From MED-G105 sp039814575 (GTDB lineage Bacteria; Pseudomonadota; Alphaproteobacteria; Caulobacterales; Parvularculaceae), in contig JBCCAY010000016.1 of assembly GCA_039814575.1 (NCBI GenBank), positions 1-64,000 on the forward strand: 64,000 nt of DNA, in the 5' to 3' direction. The position numbers and the translations under genes are program-made. Positions 25,672 through 35,187 of this stretch are shown piece by piece. Under the pieces are notes generated by a model. It did not search any database, was not told the DNA's origin, and was given only the letters and a program-made list of their open reading frames with translations. How positions within the stretch are numbered: position 1 is the first letter of the stretch; every line of letters begins with the position of its first letter.

Positions 25672-27603
25672 ATGCGCTCGCGCTCGTCTGAAATTCCTTG
25701 CACAGAACCTTTTGACGCGTCGGAGGAAATTTCCTCAAACCCGACGAACAATCCAGAATTCTCATCAATCGTCGAATCGAACATGTCGCGCCGTAACATT
25801 CTAACGGGCGCGCTTATCGGCGCTGCGACGACAGGTTTCTTAGCGCCGCAAGCCATGGCCGCTTCGCGCTTCCGCGGCAACAAAAACTCCGACAGCCTTT
25901 GCAATTTCCGCCCTGTGTCGATCGAAGATGCAATTGAAGACCAGTCTTTACCGACAATTTCGAGAGACTACCGGTACGAAGCGTTTATCCCTTGGGGTAC
26001 GCCAATCCAGCCGGGCGCGACGGAAGAATATGAGGGCGATCCCAATACTCGTCCGACGTCAGAGCAAGCGAGCAAACAAATCGGCATCGGTCATGACGGC
26101 ATGGCCTACTTCCCACGGCAATTTGAGTTCGGTCGCGGTCGCGGCCTACGCGGTAAGTTCGAAAACCAAAACGGCATGCTCTGTGTCAACCACGAGTTCG
26201 GCCGCAACACGCATGTTCTTGGTAAAGATCAGCCAGAAACACTCGAAGACGTTCGCCTGTCGCAAGCGGTGCACGGCGTATCAGTTGTCGCCATTGAAAA
26301 GCGCGGCCCCCGCTGGCGCGTCGTCAACAGCCCGAACGCGCGTCGTATCACGGTCAACACGCCGGTCGCATTCTCCGGACCAGCCGCAGACTCTGATCTT
26401 CTGAAAAACCCCGCCGGCAATATTCCGCTCGGCACGGTCAACAATTGCGGTTCCGGCCCAACGCCTTGGGGCACGTATCTAACCTGCGAAGAGAACTTCA
26501 ACGGCTATTTCGGCGCCTCTGCCGGCCTCGACAATCCGACCGAAGCGCAAGCACGCTATGGCTTCTCAGCGTTTGGCTTCGGCTATGGTTGGTTCAATTT
26601 CGACCGCCGCTTCGACCTCTCCGATCCGGATTACGTCAATGAGCAAAACCGCTTCGGCTGGATCGTTGAAATCGACCCGCACGACGGTACGCAAACGCCG
26701 ACGAAACGCACCGCCATGGGCCGCTTCAAGCACGAAGCCGTCGCCATTGCTGAAAGCGCCAATGGCCGCATCGCCGCCTATATGGGCGACGACCAACGCG
26801 GCGACTATTGCTATAAATACGTTTCCGACCTGCCCTGGAAAGACGCGATCGCTCAAGGCAAAAGCCCGCTCGATGAAGGCACGCTCTATGTCGCGCGCTT
26901 CAATGACGACAATACCGGAGATTGGCTCGAACTATCTGTGAACAATCCGGCGCTCGCCGGCCGCTTCGCTGATCAAGGCGAACTGTTGATCAACACGCGT
27001 CTCGCCGCGGACATCCTCGGCGCCACGAAAATGGACCGTCCGGAATGGACGACCATCGGTCAAGAGAAGTCGGTATTCTGGACGCTGACCAATAACACGG
27101 CAAAAGACCGCACCCCGCCGCAAGGCGAAGTGAACGCGGCCAACCCGGAAAATCCGAATTCGGACGGCCACATCATCCGTACGTTCGACGACAATGACTT
27201 CCTCGGCGAAACCTTCACCTGGGAAATCTACCTTCTCGCTTCGTCAACGCGCGGCACGCCGGGCGTCTTCACCGATCCGGACGCGGCCTACGCCGACCCG
27301 GACGGCCGCCTCTTCATCGGCACCGACGGCGGTCAGCCGGACGGTCTGCAAGACCAGCTCGTTGTTTTTGACACGACGAAGAACCCGCCGGAGCCGAAGC
27401 GTCTCCTCGTCGGCGTTCGCAACGACGAGATCACGGGCTTCGCCTACACGCCGGATCAAACGACGGCGTTCGTCAACGTCCAGCACCCGGGCGACGGCGA
27501 CCCATCGCGCACAAACTTCCCGAAGAAGTTCGACGGTGTGACCATTCCACGTGATGCAACGTTGATCATCACCAAGAAAAACGGCGACGTTGTCGGCTCC
27601 TAG
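25672..27603 (+). CDS. phoX: PhoX-family alkaline phosphatase (DUF839), Tat-exported
   Basis: This 643-residue protein has the PhoX/DUF839 beta-propeller layout. PhoX enzymes are periplasmic Ca/Fe-dependent phosphomonoesterases that release phosphate from organic esters. A Tat signal is at about residues 38-63 (SRRNILTGALIG, hydrophobic core, AMA), preceded by an unusual polar extension of 37 residues. Family blocks include HDGMAYFP, LCVNHEFG, GTYLTCEENFNGYF, MGRFKHEAVAI, YMGDDQRGDYCYKY and GVFTDPDAAYADPDGRLFIGTDGG. If translation began at the internal ATG 25783 the Tat signal would be N-terminal, so that start is a real alternative. A strong terminator follows. Confidence 0.88.
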   Translation: MRSRSSEIPCTEPFDASEEISSNPTNNPEFSSIVESNMSRRNILTGALIGAATTGFLAPQAMAASRFRGNKNSDSLCNFRPVSIEDAIEDQSLPTISRDYRYEAFIPWGTPIQPGATEEYEGDPNTRPTSEQASKQIGIGHDGMAYFPRQFEFGRGRGLRGKFENQNGMLCVNHEFGRNTHVLGKDQPETLEDVRLSQAVHGVSVVAIEKRGPRWRVVNSPNARRITVNTPVAFSGPAADSDLLKNPAGNIPLGTVNNCGSGPTPWGTYLTCEENFNGYFGASAGLDNPTEAQARYGFSAFGFGYGWFNFDRRFDLSDPDYVNEQNRFGWIVEIDPHDGTQTPTKRTAMGRFKHEAVAIAESANGRIAAYMGDDQRGDYCYKYVSDLPWKDAIAQGKSPLDEGTLYVARFNDDNTGDWLELSVNNPALAGRFADQGELLINTRLAADILGATKMDRPEWTTIGQEKSVFWTLTNNTAKDRTPPQGEVNAANPENPNSDGHIIRTFDDNDFLGETFTWEIYLLASSTRGTPGVFTDPDAAYADPDGRLFIGTDGGQPDGLQDQLVVFDTTKNPPEPKRLLVGVRNDEITGFAYTPDQTTAFVNVQHPGDGDPSRTNFPKKFDGVTIPRDATLIITKKNGDVVGS

Positions 27604-27628
27604 GCCGCAGCACTCTCGTCTAAAAAAG

Positions 27629-27659
27629 AAACCCGGACTGAGTTCAGTCCGGGTTTTTT
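27629..27659 (+). terminator. phoX rho-independent terminator
   Basis: An 11-bp perfect stem AAACCCGGACT/AGTCCGGGTTT with a GAGTTC loop runs into T residues, about 25 bases after the phoX stop. Confidence 0.92.
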
Positions 27660-27720
27660 GTTGGCGTAAATATCTTTATGCGAACGCCATTGCAGGTCGA
27701 TAGACAATCATCGTTAGCGC

Positions 27721-27920
27721 TTAGAGCCCGATTGGAAACTCGGGCAACGTTGGAAAACCCCTCGAAACAGACTTCAGTTGGCGACAAATACATACCGCTC
27801 AGGCTCTAAATCTAAAAAAGTAAGAGCCGGAACCGCATCGCCATAATCAAAAGGGGGCAGCAAACCGGTGTCTAATACTTTCGTGTCGAGCCATTTCCGG
27901 AGTTTTGAATCGGGCTCTTA
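27721..27920 (-). mobile_element. MITE-like element, copy 1 (about 194 bp plus TTA duplications)
   Basis: The segment runs from GAGCCCGATT (27724) to AATCGGGCTC (27917), imperfect terminal inverted repeats of about 20 bases, flanked on both sides by TTA (27721-27723 and 27918-27920). Compared with copy 2 at 54340-54521 read in the opposite orientation, the first 112 bases align without gaps at about 81 percent (91 of 112) and the last 18 bases are identical. An internal hairpin GGCTCT/AGAGCC echoes the ends. There is no coding capacity. The right-hand TTA is the stop codon of the S8 protease gene. Confidence 0.8.
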
Positions 27921-30374
27921 GAACGCGCCGCCAGCGCGAAGAATGCCCGTCGTTGCATCCCCAACACCGCCAAGCGCGTTAAACTGATGCAAAACGCCAG
28001 CTTCTAAATACCCCCCGCCGAAGCGATAAAGCTGATAACGCGCTTCGAGGTCGAACTCTCGCGCTGCACCGGATAAGTCGACGCGTTGTTCGGCAAAGGC
28101 GAGTTGTTCCGCAAAAGGATCATACGCGATAGCGCCCTCAAAGACGTAATCGCCACTTTCAACCCTTAGGGGCTGCATCAACGAAACCGATAAAACGTCC
28201 CCATCGCGCAAGACGCTGTTGCGATAAACGCCCGCCGCAAATTGACTGGACGTTAAGCCCTCCATGACGCCGCCCAAACTCGCCGCCTCGCCGTTCATGA
28301 TAATGCTTGAGACGCCTAAGGCGCCGCGTGCGTTTAAGCGCCACCCCTGAAAAAGCGCTATATCGGCGCCGATCGCTTGATAATACGTTGTGCTTTCGGC
28401 GACAGACCCCAATGCGCCGCCAAAGCGCGCCCCGAGGACAGCGCCGGCTTCTTGCCGCACGCCTGAATGCACGGTGAAACGCCGTGTCTCATCACCGAAA
28501 CTGACGCCGAGACGCGCGTTATTGATGCGGCTGTTTTCCAGAACGCCCGGAAGATCAAAGAGCGCTTCATCAAGGTACGAGGTGCGAACGTCGCTCGTAG
28601 CCGTCAGCATGTCGACGTCTAGGCCAGCGATCTTCAACTCGACGCGCGTCGCGACGCCCGCTTCGCCCTGGCCGAGAAACGGATCGTTGAACCCATCTCG
28701 GGCGATCGATCCCGGCGTCCATGCATCGTCGGTCATACCGTCGACGGCACGCGGCGAGAGGCCTTGTGCGAACGACAAGACAATATCTTGGCCGATCGGG
28801 CGCGTCGCCGTGAACCGTAAAATCGTTTCTTGGTCACGATCACCGCCAAACACCGGCGCCCGCAAAAGCGTCTCCGCATTTTGGTCCGTGTAGGTTTCGT
28901 TCGCGAGCGAAAAACGTACATTCGTGCCCGCGATCGTGGCGGCGCTTCGTTCAACGGCGCGGTTCGGCTGAATGACCGTTAAGGGATCGACGGCGAGATT
29001 CTCCGTCCAGGCGACAGTATCGCTTAAGATCACGGTGAAATCGCGATTATAGCGATCAAGCGCGACGATCTCTCCGAAATCAAGAGCTGCAGCGCCGAAC
29101 GCCGGCGCGCTGAGGCCGCCGCCGGCCGCTATTGCAACACTCGAACCGTTTATCGACGACGTGGAAAGCTGTCCGGAGGGCTGCAAGGCCGCTTCAATGT
29201 TGAGAAGACCCCGACCGAATATTTCATCAGTGCCCGGAGCGCCGAGATCTGTAGCGCTATCGAGGAGAATTTCAACAACTTCCGCCGCGGTGAGCGCCGG
29301 CCACACCTCGCGGACAAGCGCCGCGGCGCCAACAATCAACGGCGTCGATGCGCTCGTGCCGTTAAAAGTCTCCCCGCCTATACTTGGCGAATTGTTATTA
29401 GCCGGCACGCGAAGGCGTTCGCCTGGCGCCACAAGGAAAAAGTCCCTGGTGTTGCCCGCCTTATGAGAAAAATCAGATAATTGGGTCTGATCATTGAGGG
29501 GTACCGATCCCGCAACAATAACCGTGCCGGCTGCTCTCGCGTCATTCGCCGCCTGCGCTGACGGGTCAGGATCGTCTAACCCGTCATTGCCCGCGGCGAT
29601 GACGGTGACGATGTCGCCGTCGGCGGCGATTTCAAAATACTCAGCGAACTCGGAGCGCGCACTCGCAAAGCTCGATCCCAGGGAGAGGTTTAAAACCTTG
29701 GCGCCGTTCGCAGCGGAACGGCGTATGCCTTCCTCTAGCGCTTCGCCAAAAATTGAAAGATCGTCATTGCTGTCGTCATCGGTGCGATAGATCAGCAAAT
29801 CCGCTTCAGGCGCAACGCCATGCATGCCAAGTCCGTTGCGGGCGGCGCCGATGAGCGCCGCAATGGGCGTACCATGATCATCATCATCGGTTAAATCGGG
29901 GCCGCCGACGCGCGCATTCGCGGCGCCGACAACCGACGCGATAACAAGATCGGCGCTGCGCGGATCGATCCGTCCGGAAAACTCGGGATTATTCTCATTA
30001 ATTCCCGTATCGACGATGGCGACAAGAACGCCGTCGCCAAAGATGCCGGCTTCGTAGGCGGGTAGTGCGTTGATGACATTGTAGGCCAAGTTCGCTTGGT
30101 ATTCCGCAGAGTTCGCGGATATCGACGCTGACGGCTGAGGTGTGGTTACCGGCGCAGGAGCCGGCGTCGTAATCGTCGGCGTTCCGCCGCCGCCAGAGCT
30201 GCTACAGGCGCTGATAAGTGCGAAAAGCCCAATGGCGCAGCTGAAGGCAGCAATTCGCCCGCCCCGCCGTGCTGCGCTTTCCACGCTGTCGCCCATCGCC
30301 ATCACAGTCCGCTCCGGACGAGGCTCGCCTTCGCGCGCACAACGCAACGCGCGTCCCTCACCAAACAACACCAT
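27918..30374 (-). CDS. S8-family subtilisin-like serine protease, lipoprotein with autotransporter-like C-terminus
   Basis: This surface or periplasmic protease has up to 818 residues. A lipobox ISACSSS follows a hydrophobic segment, then a Gly/Thr/Pro-rich linker. The catalytic triad is visible: Asp in AIVDTGINE, His in DDHGTPIAALIGAARN, and Ser in NGTSASTPLIVG. The C-terminal about 400 residues are beta-rich repeats with alternating aromatic residues, like autotransporter barrels, but end in GGAF rather than a clear aromatic anchor. TTA/MITE material abuts the stop, so the last codons may have been altered by the insertion. ATG 30374 has a good GAGGTGG site; ATG 30302 would put the lipobox closer to the N-terminus. 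Confidence 0.82.
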   Translation of the reverse strand: MVLFGEGRALRCAREGEPRPERTVMAMGDSVESAARRGGRIAAFSCAIGLFALISACSSSGGGGTPTITTPAPAPVTTPQPSASISANSAEYQANLAYNVINALPAYEAGIFGDGVLVAIVDTGINENNPEFSGRIDPRSADLVIASVVGAANARVGGPDLTDDDDHGTPIAALIGAARNGLGMHGVAPEADLLIYRTDDDSNDDLSIFGEALEEGIRRSAANGAKVLNLSLGSSFASARSEFAEYFEIAADGDIVTVIAAGNDGLDDPDPSAQAANDARAAGTVIVAGSVPLNDQTQLSDFSHKAGNTRDFFLVAPGERLRVPANNNSPSIGGETFNGTSASTPLIVGAAALVREVWPALTAAEVVEILLDSATDLGAPGTDEIFGRGLLNIEAALQPSGQLSTSSINGSSVAIAAGGGLSAPAFGAAALDFGEIVALDRYNRDFTVILSDTVAWTENLAVDPLTVIQPNRAVERSAATIAGTNVRFSLANETYTDQNAETLLRAPVFGGDRDQETILRFTATRPIGQDIVLSFAQGLSPRAVDGMTDDAWTPGSIARDGFNDPFLGQGEAGVATRVELKIAGLDVDMLTATSDVRTSYLDEALFDLPGVLENSRINNARLGVSFGDETRRFTVHSGVRQEAGAVLGARFGGALGSVAESTTYYQAIGADIALFQGWRLNARGALGVSSIIMNGEAASLGGVMEGLTSSQFAAGVYRNSVLRDGDVLSVSLMQPLRVESGDYVFEGAIAYDPFAEQLAFAEQRVDLSGAAREFDLEARYQLYRFGGGYLEAGVLHQFNALGGVGDATTGILRAGGAF

Positions 30375-30623
30375 AAATCCACCTCACCTCAACGCGCCCA
30401 AGCACTTAGAATGCGGCGACAACAATGGCGTCCTAGTGAATCAGACCCCAAAGCACACACAAACCGGCTGAGCTGCACGCCGCGCAACCCGCTGATAGTA
30501 TAAAGCCTGGTTTTAATTGTAATATGGTGAATGTAAGATTCAGCCCCGGCCAGAAAAGAGGCCGACGGGCCCTGTGGGGAGTGAGAAAGGAGATTTCCAT
30601 CCGGTGAACGGGCGGAAATCCGG

Positions 30624-32399
30624 TCAAAACCCTGGTGGACGGCGGCTAGAAACGCCGAGCGCCGTTTCCAGCGCACGGGCGACGGCAATCATCGGCCCCT
30701 CGTTAAACAAAGCCCCCCAAAGGCTTACGCCGCGTGGCGTCTGAAAGGTCTCGCCCGCCCCAGCGACGATCGGTGCGTCCCATAAATCTCTGCTTGGCGT
30801 CTGGGTTGACCCCACTGGAACGGCCATCTGCGGGTGGCCTGTGCAATTTGTCGCGAGTAAAGCGCCGCCAGCGAAATGCGGGCCTATCAGGACATCGACC
30901 CCGTTAAACGCTTCGGCGAGATCGGTCATTAATTGCCGCCTTAGACGATCAATTTGCACATAGTCGACCGCCGAAACGAACCGAGCCGCTCGCCAGGTGT
31001 TCGGCCACGCGGCCTCCTCCTGCCATGCAAGCGCGTCATCCTCGCCGGAAAGCGTTAAGTCAGCGAAAGCGGCGGCGGCCTCAACCTGAACGATTTCAAT
31101 CAACGCATCAAAGCGCCGTGCGGGCCAATCAAACTCCACCATCCGAACGCCGCTATCGCGGACCGCCGCCAACGCCGTGCGATCCGTTTCATCGCCTGCT
31201 TCAAACCAAGCGGGAACGTATCCGACAGTCAAAGACGAGAGGTCCACGCCGCCGTCATAAGTGAAACCCATCCGCGCCGCCGCCGGATCATCGGCGTCGT
31301 ACCCATTGAGGGCGGACAAAACGGCGGCCGTATCTTCGGCCCGACGCGCCAAGGGGCCGACTTTATCGAGAGACCAAGCAAGCGTCATGACGCCGGCGCG
31401 CGTCACACGTCCAAATGTCGGCCGCAACCCAACGGCGCCGCATCGCTCGCTTGGCGAAATTATTGATCCCAATGTTTCCGTACCCAACGCAAAACCGCAA
31501 AGCCCAGCGACAACGGCTGCGGCGGACCCCGCGCTGGAGCCGTTAGCGCCTTCTTTAGGGTTCCAAGGATTCCTCGTGCGACCGTCAAACCACTGGTCGC
31601 CATAGGCGAGCGCGCCGCAACTTGTTTTGCCTAACAACACCGCGCCGGCTCGTTTCAATTTGACGACAACTTCCGCATCTTTGTCCGGAACGCGGTCACG
31701 ATAGAGAGCCGCTCCCCAAGTTGTCGGTATATTCCTTGTATCAATGATATCTTTCACAGCATACGGAATACCATGCAATGGACCGCGATCGCGCCCCTTT
31801 GCAAAGTCTTTGTCCGCCTTTTCCGCTTGTTCGCGCGCTAGATCAGCAGAAACCGTTATAAAGGCGCGTAGGGTGGGATTGTAGCGTTCAATACGTTGAA
31901 GATAGATTTCCGTAAGCGCGGCGCTCGTCAGCACGCCTGCGCGCACCATGGCGCCAAGCGTTTTAACATCGGCATAGGCGATATCTTCCGGCGCCTCAGG
32001 AAAGCGCATTTCGGAAAACGGCTCTCTTTGTAATTCATAAAATGAGAAACGGTTCTTTTGCGAGCGAATTCGCTGACGCGGCAATTTCGGCGAAAAAACT
32101 TGCGCCGGAGGCGCGCTGTTCGCTGGTGTTTCAGCGCGCAAAACAGCCCATTGCTCAAGCTTGCGCTCTAGCCCATGGAGCATTTGTCGGCGTTCACTAT
32201 CTGTATACGAAACGCCCTGAAGTTTTTCCGCTTCGGCAATTGTGTTCACCGATATTGGCGCAGCTCGATCATCTCCAGGCTTCGCACCGCTTAAACGAGG
32301 CGCGATGTCCACTTCGCCATTTCCGTCGCAGCCGCCAGTAAGCGCGACGGCGCTCCCTATCGTAGCCGCCTTTAGAAAATCTCGGCGTTTCGTCGCCAT
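30624..32399 (-). CDS. amidase signature family protein, Tat lipoprotein
   Basis: This 591-residue exported amidase has an N-terminal Tat motif RRDFLKAATIG with lipobox LTGGC, so it is probably a folded, lipid-anchored periplasmic protein. The amidase signature is complete: Lys in AVKDIIDT, the Ser-cis-Ser-Lys triad region GANGSSAGSAAAVVAG with the nucleophile Ser in the following GSIISPSERCGAVGLRPT segment. The start has GGGGGAG upstream. It is not part of a gatCAB set. The substrate is unknown. It lies in line with the S8 protease, separated by about 250 bases. Confidence 0.87.
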   Translation of the reverse strand: MATKRRDFLKAATIGSAVALTGGCDGNGEVDIAPRLSGAKPGDDRAAPISVNTIAEAEKLQGVSYTDSERRQMLHGLERKLEQWAVLRAETPANSAPPAQVFSPKLPRQRIRSQKNRFSFYELQREPFSEMRFPEAPEDIAYADVKTLGAMVRAGVLTSAALTEIYLQRIERYNPTLRAFITVSADLAREQAEKADKDFAKGRDRGPLHGIPYAVKDIIDTRNIPTTWGAALYRDRVPDKDAEVVVKLKRAGAVLLGKTSCGALAYGDQWFDGRTRNPWNPKEGANGSSAGSAAAVVAGLCGFALGTETLGSIISPSERCGAVGLRPTFGRVTRAGVMTLAWSLDKVGPLARRAEDTAAVLSALNGYDADDPAAARMGFTYDGGVDLSSLTVGYVPAWFEAGDETDRTALAAVRDSGVRMVEFDWPARRFDALIEIVQVEAAAAFADLTLSGEDDALAWQEEAAWPNTWRAARFVSAVDYVQIDRLRRQLMTDLAEAFNGVDVLIGPHFAGGALLATNCTGHPQMAVPVGSTQTPSRDLWDAPIVAGAGETFQTPRGVSLWGALFNEGPMIAVARALETALGVSSRRPPGF

Positions 32400-32502
32400 A
32401 GCGCTCCCCCTTATCAGTGACGCGTATCAGGCGACGATTTTGGGTGAGACAACCAGAATACGCAAGCGTCGACGATCCGCCGCGCCTGTCCGCTCGTTGC
32501 TA

Positions 32503-33309
32503 TTATCGAGAACCGATAAGGGCGGACAGGCTCTCCCAGTCGCGCCCTGGGGCGACCGCCAAGAGGGCGCTGTCGACACTGTCCGACGGCGCGTAGGGCG
32601 TGTTGCTGTCAAGAAAAGCTGTGTGACCGCCCAACTCCTCAAGCATCAGGACGCCCGCGGCGTGATCCCAAGGATGAATGCGGCTCGAGAGCTTAAAATC
32701 AACCGCGCCAAAAACGAGCTTTAAATAAGCGTATGCTGAACAATGACCTGGTTTCGTGACCGTATGCTTTTTCAAATTGGCGCGAAGGCGATCAGCGTCG
32801 GCTTCCGGCAACCATCCTAGCGATCGAAAGCCTTGCGGTCGGCCTTCCTCTTGCGGCGCAATGCTAATCTCGCCATCACGCCATGAAACGCCGTCGCCCT
32901 TCACCGAGACGGCGCAGGCCGCGTCTGGGTGGGCGTAGATCCATCCCATCGTCGTAACGCCGTCTTCTACGTAGGCTAATATTGTAGCGAACTCATTGAT
33001 GCGCTTTACGAAATTCCGCGTACCGTCGAGCGGATCGATTACCCAATACCGCCCTGGCTTTTCCAATCGCGCAACAATTTCCGGCGCCGCAGCGGCGCCT
33101 TCTTCGCCAATAAATTCCGCGCCGGGCGCCAATGGCGCCAGCGCCTCCTCCAAAAAAGCCTCCGCCTCGTGATCGACAATTGTCACGAGATCGTTCGGCG
33201 ACGATTTCTGCTGAATATCGCCGGCGGATAATCGACCAAATTGCGGCATGATTATCTTCTCACTGAGAGTCCTTAGAATCTCAGTGACAGCGGCTGGATC
33301 AATGCTCAT
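32503..33309 (-). CDS. inositol monophosphatase family protein (histidinol-phosphatase-like)
   Basis: This 268-residue Mg-dependent phosphatase has the family metal-binding motifs GEEG (about residue 69), DPLDGTRNF (about 92) and WDHAAG (about 215). Its start overlaps the hflX stop by ATGA (33306-33309), so it is translationally coupled to hflX. Members act on inositol phosphates, histidinol phosphate, or 3'-phosphoadenosine phosphates; sequence alone does not separate these. In alphaproteobacteria hisN-type enzymes of this length are common. Confidence 0.85.
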   Translation of the reverse strand: MSIDPAAVTEILRTLSEKIIMPQFGRLSAGDIQQKSSPNDLVTIVDHEAEAFLEEALAPLAPGAEFIGEEGAAAAPEIVARLEKPGRYWVIDPLDGTRNFVKRINEFATILAYVEDGVTTMGWIYAHPDAACAVSVKGDGVSWRDGEISIAPQEEGRPQGFRSLGWLPEADADRLRANLKKHTVTKPGHCSAYAYLKLVFGAVDFKLSSRIHPWDHAAGVLMLEELGGHTAFLDSNTPYAPSDSVDSALLAVAPGRDWESLSALIGSR

Positions 33310-34856
33310 GCAATTTGTCTTTCACTCGACGGTTTGGCACTCGACGGTTTGGCGCCCGACGGTTTGGCGCCCGACGGTGTAGCGTTCGAAGTTGACGGCG
33401 CCGTAACGATATCGGGGAATCGCTTTTTCAGCTGGCCGGCGCTTTTCTCACTTAAACGCACGAGGATCGTCTCGCGGTCGCTCGCCTGCATTTCAGCGTT
33501 CTCATCGGTATGAGGATCACTGTCGCCGCTGCTAATCTCAACAATATCTCCGTTTTGATGCAGCCAAGCGCGAGCGGCGCCGTCGGCGGGGCCAAGACTC
33601 ACCTCGAAATAGCCGCGCGACCTCGTAATAAGCGTGTTTAAGCAGTCGACGAACGTATCCACACCCTCGCCCGTAACGGCCGACAAGCAAACCTTTAGCG
33701 GCTCTTCAATTGTGAGCAGCGCCCTCTCCTCGCTGACGCGCGCGGTCGCCTCGGCGACGCGGCGGCCTTCAGCATCCATCAGATCAATTTTGTTGAGCGC
33801 CTCAATAACCGCCGGCCCCTCATTTTCAGCGGTTCCGGCAACAGAAGCAGTTTCGATTTTGTCGCCGCCGACGCCAAGAGCGGCGAGCACGGAAAGGACG
33901 TCATCGCGCTGCGCATCTGAATCAGGGTGAGCGGCGTCACGGACATGCACAATGACATCCGCCTCCTGCACTTCTTCCAATGTCGCACGGAACGCCGCGA
34001 TAAGTTGCGTCGGCAAATCTGAGATAAAGCCGACCGTGTCGGAGAGGACAATCTTCTCACCGGACGCTAATGTGACCGCGCGCATTGTCGGATCGAGCGT
34101 CGCGAACAATAGATCCTGGGCTTTCACGTCAGCGTTCGTCAGGCGGTTGAACAAGGTTGACTTGCCCGCGTTCGTATACCCAACAAGGGCGACGACGGCG
34201 TGGGGCGCGCGTTTTCGCTTGGCGCGCTGGAGGGTCCGGGTTCGTCGCACCTGTTCCAACCGGATACGCAAACGATCAATTTTCGTCGCTAGAGCGCGCC
34301 GGTCGGCTTCAATCTGACGTTCGCCGGGTCCACCAAGGAAGCCAGCGCCGCCGCGCTGACGCTCCAAGTGCGTCCAGGATCGAACAAGCCGCGAGCGTTG
34401 ATAGGTTAAGTGCGCCAGTTCAACTTGAATGCGCCCTTCCGCTGTGTTCGCCCGGGCTCCAAAGATTTCGAGAATAAGCGCCGTGCGATCGAGCACTTTA
34501 CACGCCCATTCTTTTTCCAGATTGCGATGCTGAACGGGGCTAAGCGCGCTATCGACGATCACCAAATCAGGACGCGGACTAATGGCGTCCAATTGGTCGC
34601 TGATCTCTTTTACTTTACCGACACCAAAAAGCGTCGCCGGCCGTAAGCGCGTGAGAGAAACAATCTGCGCGCCCACAATATCAAGTTCGATCGCCGCGGC
34701 GAGCCCGCACGCCTCTTCAAGGCGCGCTTCGGGCGCACGATCAATTTTGTCGTTGGCCTTCTGCGAAACCACAAGCGGGTGCACAACCAAGGCCGACTGG
34801 CGGCGCGCACGGGTGTCAAACGGCCCCTTTTTGTCGGAGGATTCTTGTGTCGTCAC
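33306..34856 (-). CDS. hflX: GTPase HflX
   Basis: This 516-residue ribosome-associated GTPase can split stalled or hibernating ribosomes. The N-terminal HflX domain is followed by a coiled-coil (GERQIEADRRALATKIDRLR) and the G domain with G1 GYTNAGKST, G3 DTVGF and G4 NKID. The C-terminal tail (after about residue 490) is a low-complexity run of SGAKPS-type repeats encoded by a 15-base tandem repeat, unusual for HflX. The start is GTG 34856. It belongs to the hfq-hflX pair but is 331 bases away from hfq instead of adjacent. Confidence 0.95.
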   Translation of the reverse strand: MTTQESSDKKGPFDTRARRQSALVVHPLVVSQKANDKIDRAPEARLEEACGLAAAIELDIVGAQIVSLTRLRPATLFGVGKVKEISDQLDAISPRPDLVIVDSALSPVQHRNLEKEWACKVLDRTALILEIFGARANTAEGRIQVELAHLTYQRSRLVRSWTHLERQRGGAGFLGGPGERQIEADRRALATKIDRLRIRLEQVRRTRTLQRAKRKRAPHAVVALVGYTNAGKSTLFNRLTNADVKAQDLLFATLDPTMRAVTLASGEKIVLSDTVGFISDLPTQLIAAFRATLEEVQEADVIVHVRDAAHPDSDAQRDDVLSVLAALGVGGDKIETASVAGTAENEGPAVIEALNKIDLMDAEGRRVAEATARVSEERALLTIEEPLKVCLSAVTGEGVDTFVDCLNTLITRSRGYFEVSLGPADGAARAWLHQNGDIVEISSGDSDPHTDENAEMQASDRETILVRLSEKSAGQLKKRFPDIVTAPSTSNATPSGAKPSGAKPSSAKPSSERQIA

Positions 34857-35187
34857 GAAATTACGCCGCCTTTAATGGTCCAATCGCTTGTATGGGCTTC
34901 GCCCACTTTAATTCAAAGACATCTCGTCTGCAGACTCGCAGTGTCAGAAGCATCTGACAATCACGGAGAAAATGAGGCGGATAAACGAAAACGCCCGAGA
35001 CCGCATCCCGAGACCGCATCCTCACGCCACATCGCGAAACCAGATCGTGACGCCACATCATCACACCACATTGCGCGGCCCGCAGCGCCAAAACGCGCAT
35101 AAGCCTACGTGCGCATCGAAGAGCGTGCCGCACGTCCGCATTGTATGCGCTGAGGCAACGCCAACGCGGGAAACGAGCAGAGGCCGA
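34857..35187. other. hfq-hflX intergenic region with a 13-bp tandem repeat
   Basis: There is no gene in 331 bases. CCCGAGACCGCAT is repeated exactly in tandem (34994-35006, 35007-35019), followed by degenerate ACGCCACATC repeats (about 35024-35070). This insertion separates hfq from hflX, which normally lie side by side. Confidence 0.5.
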
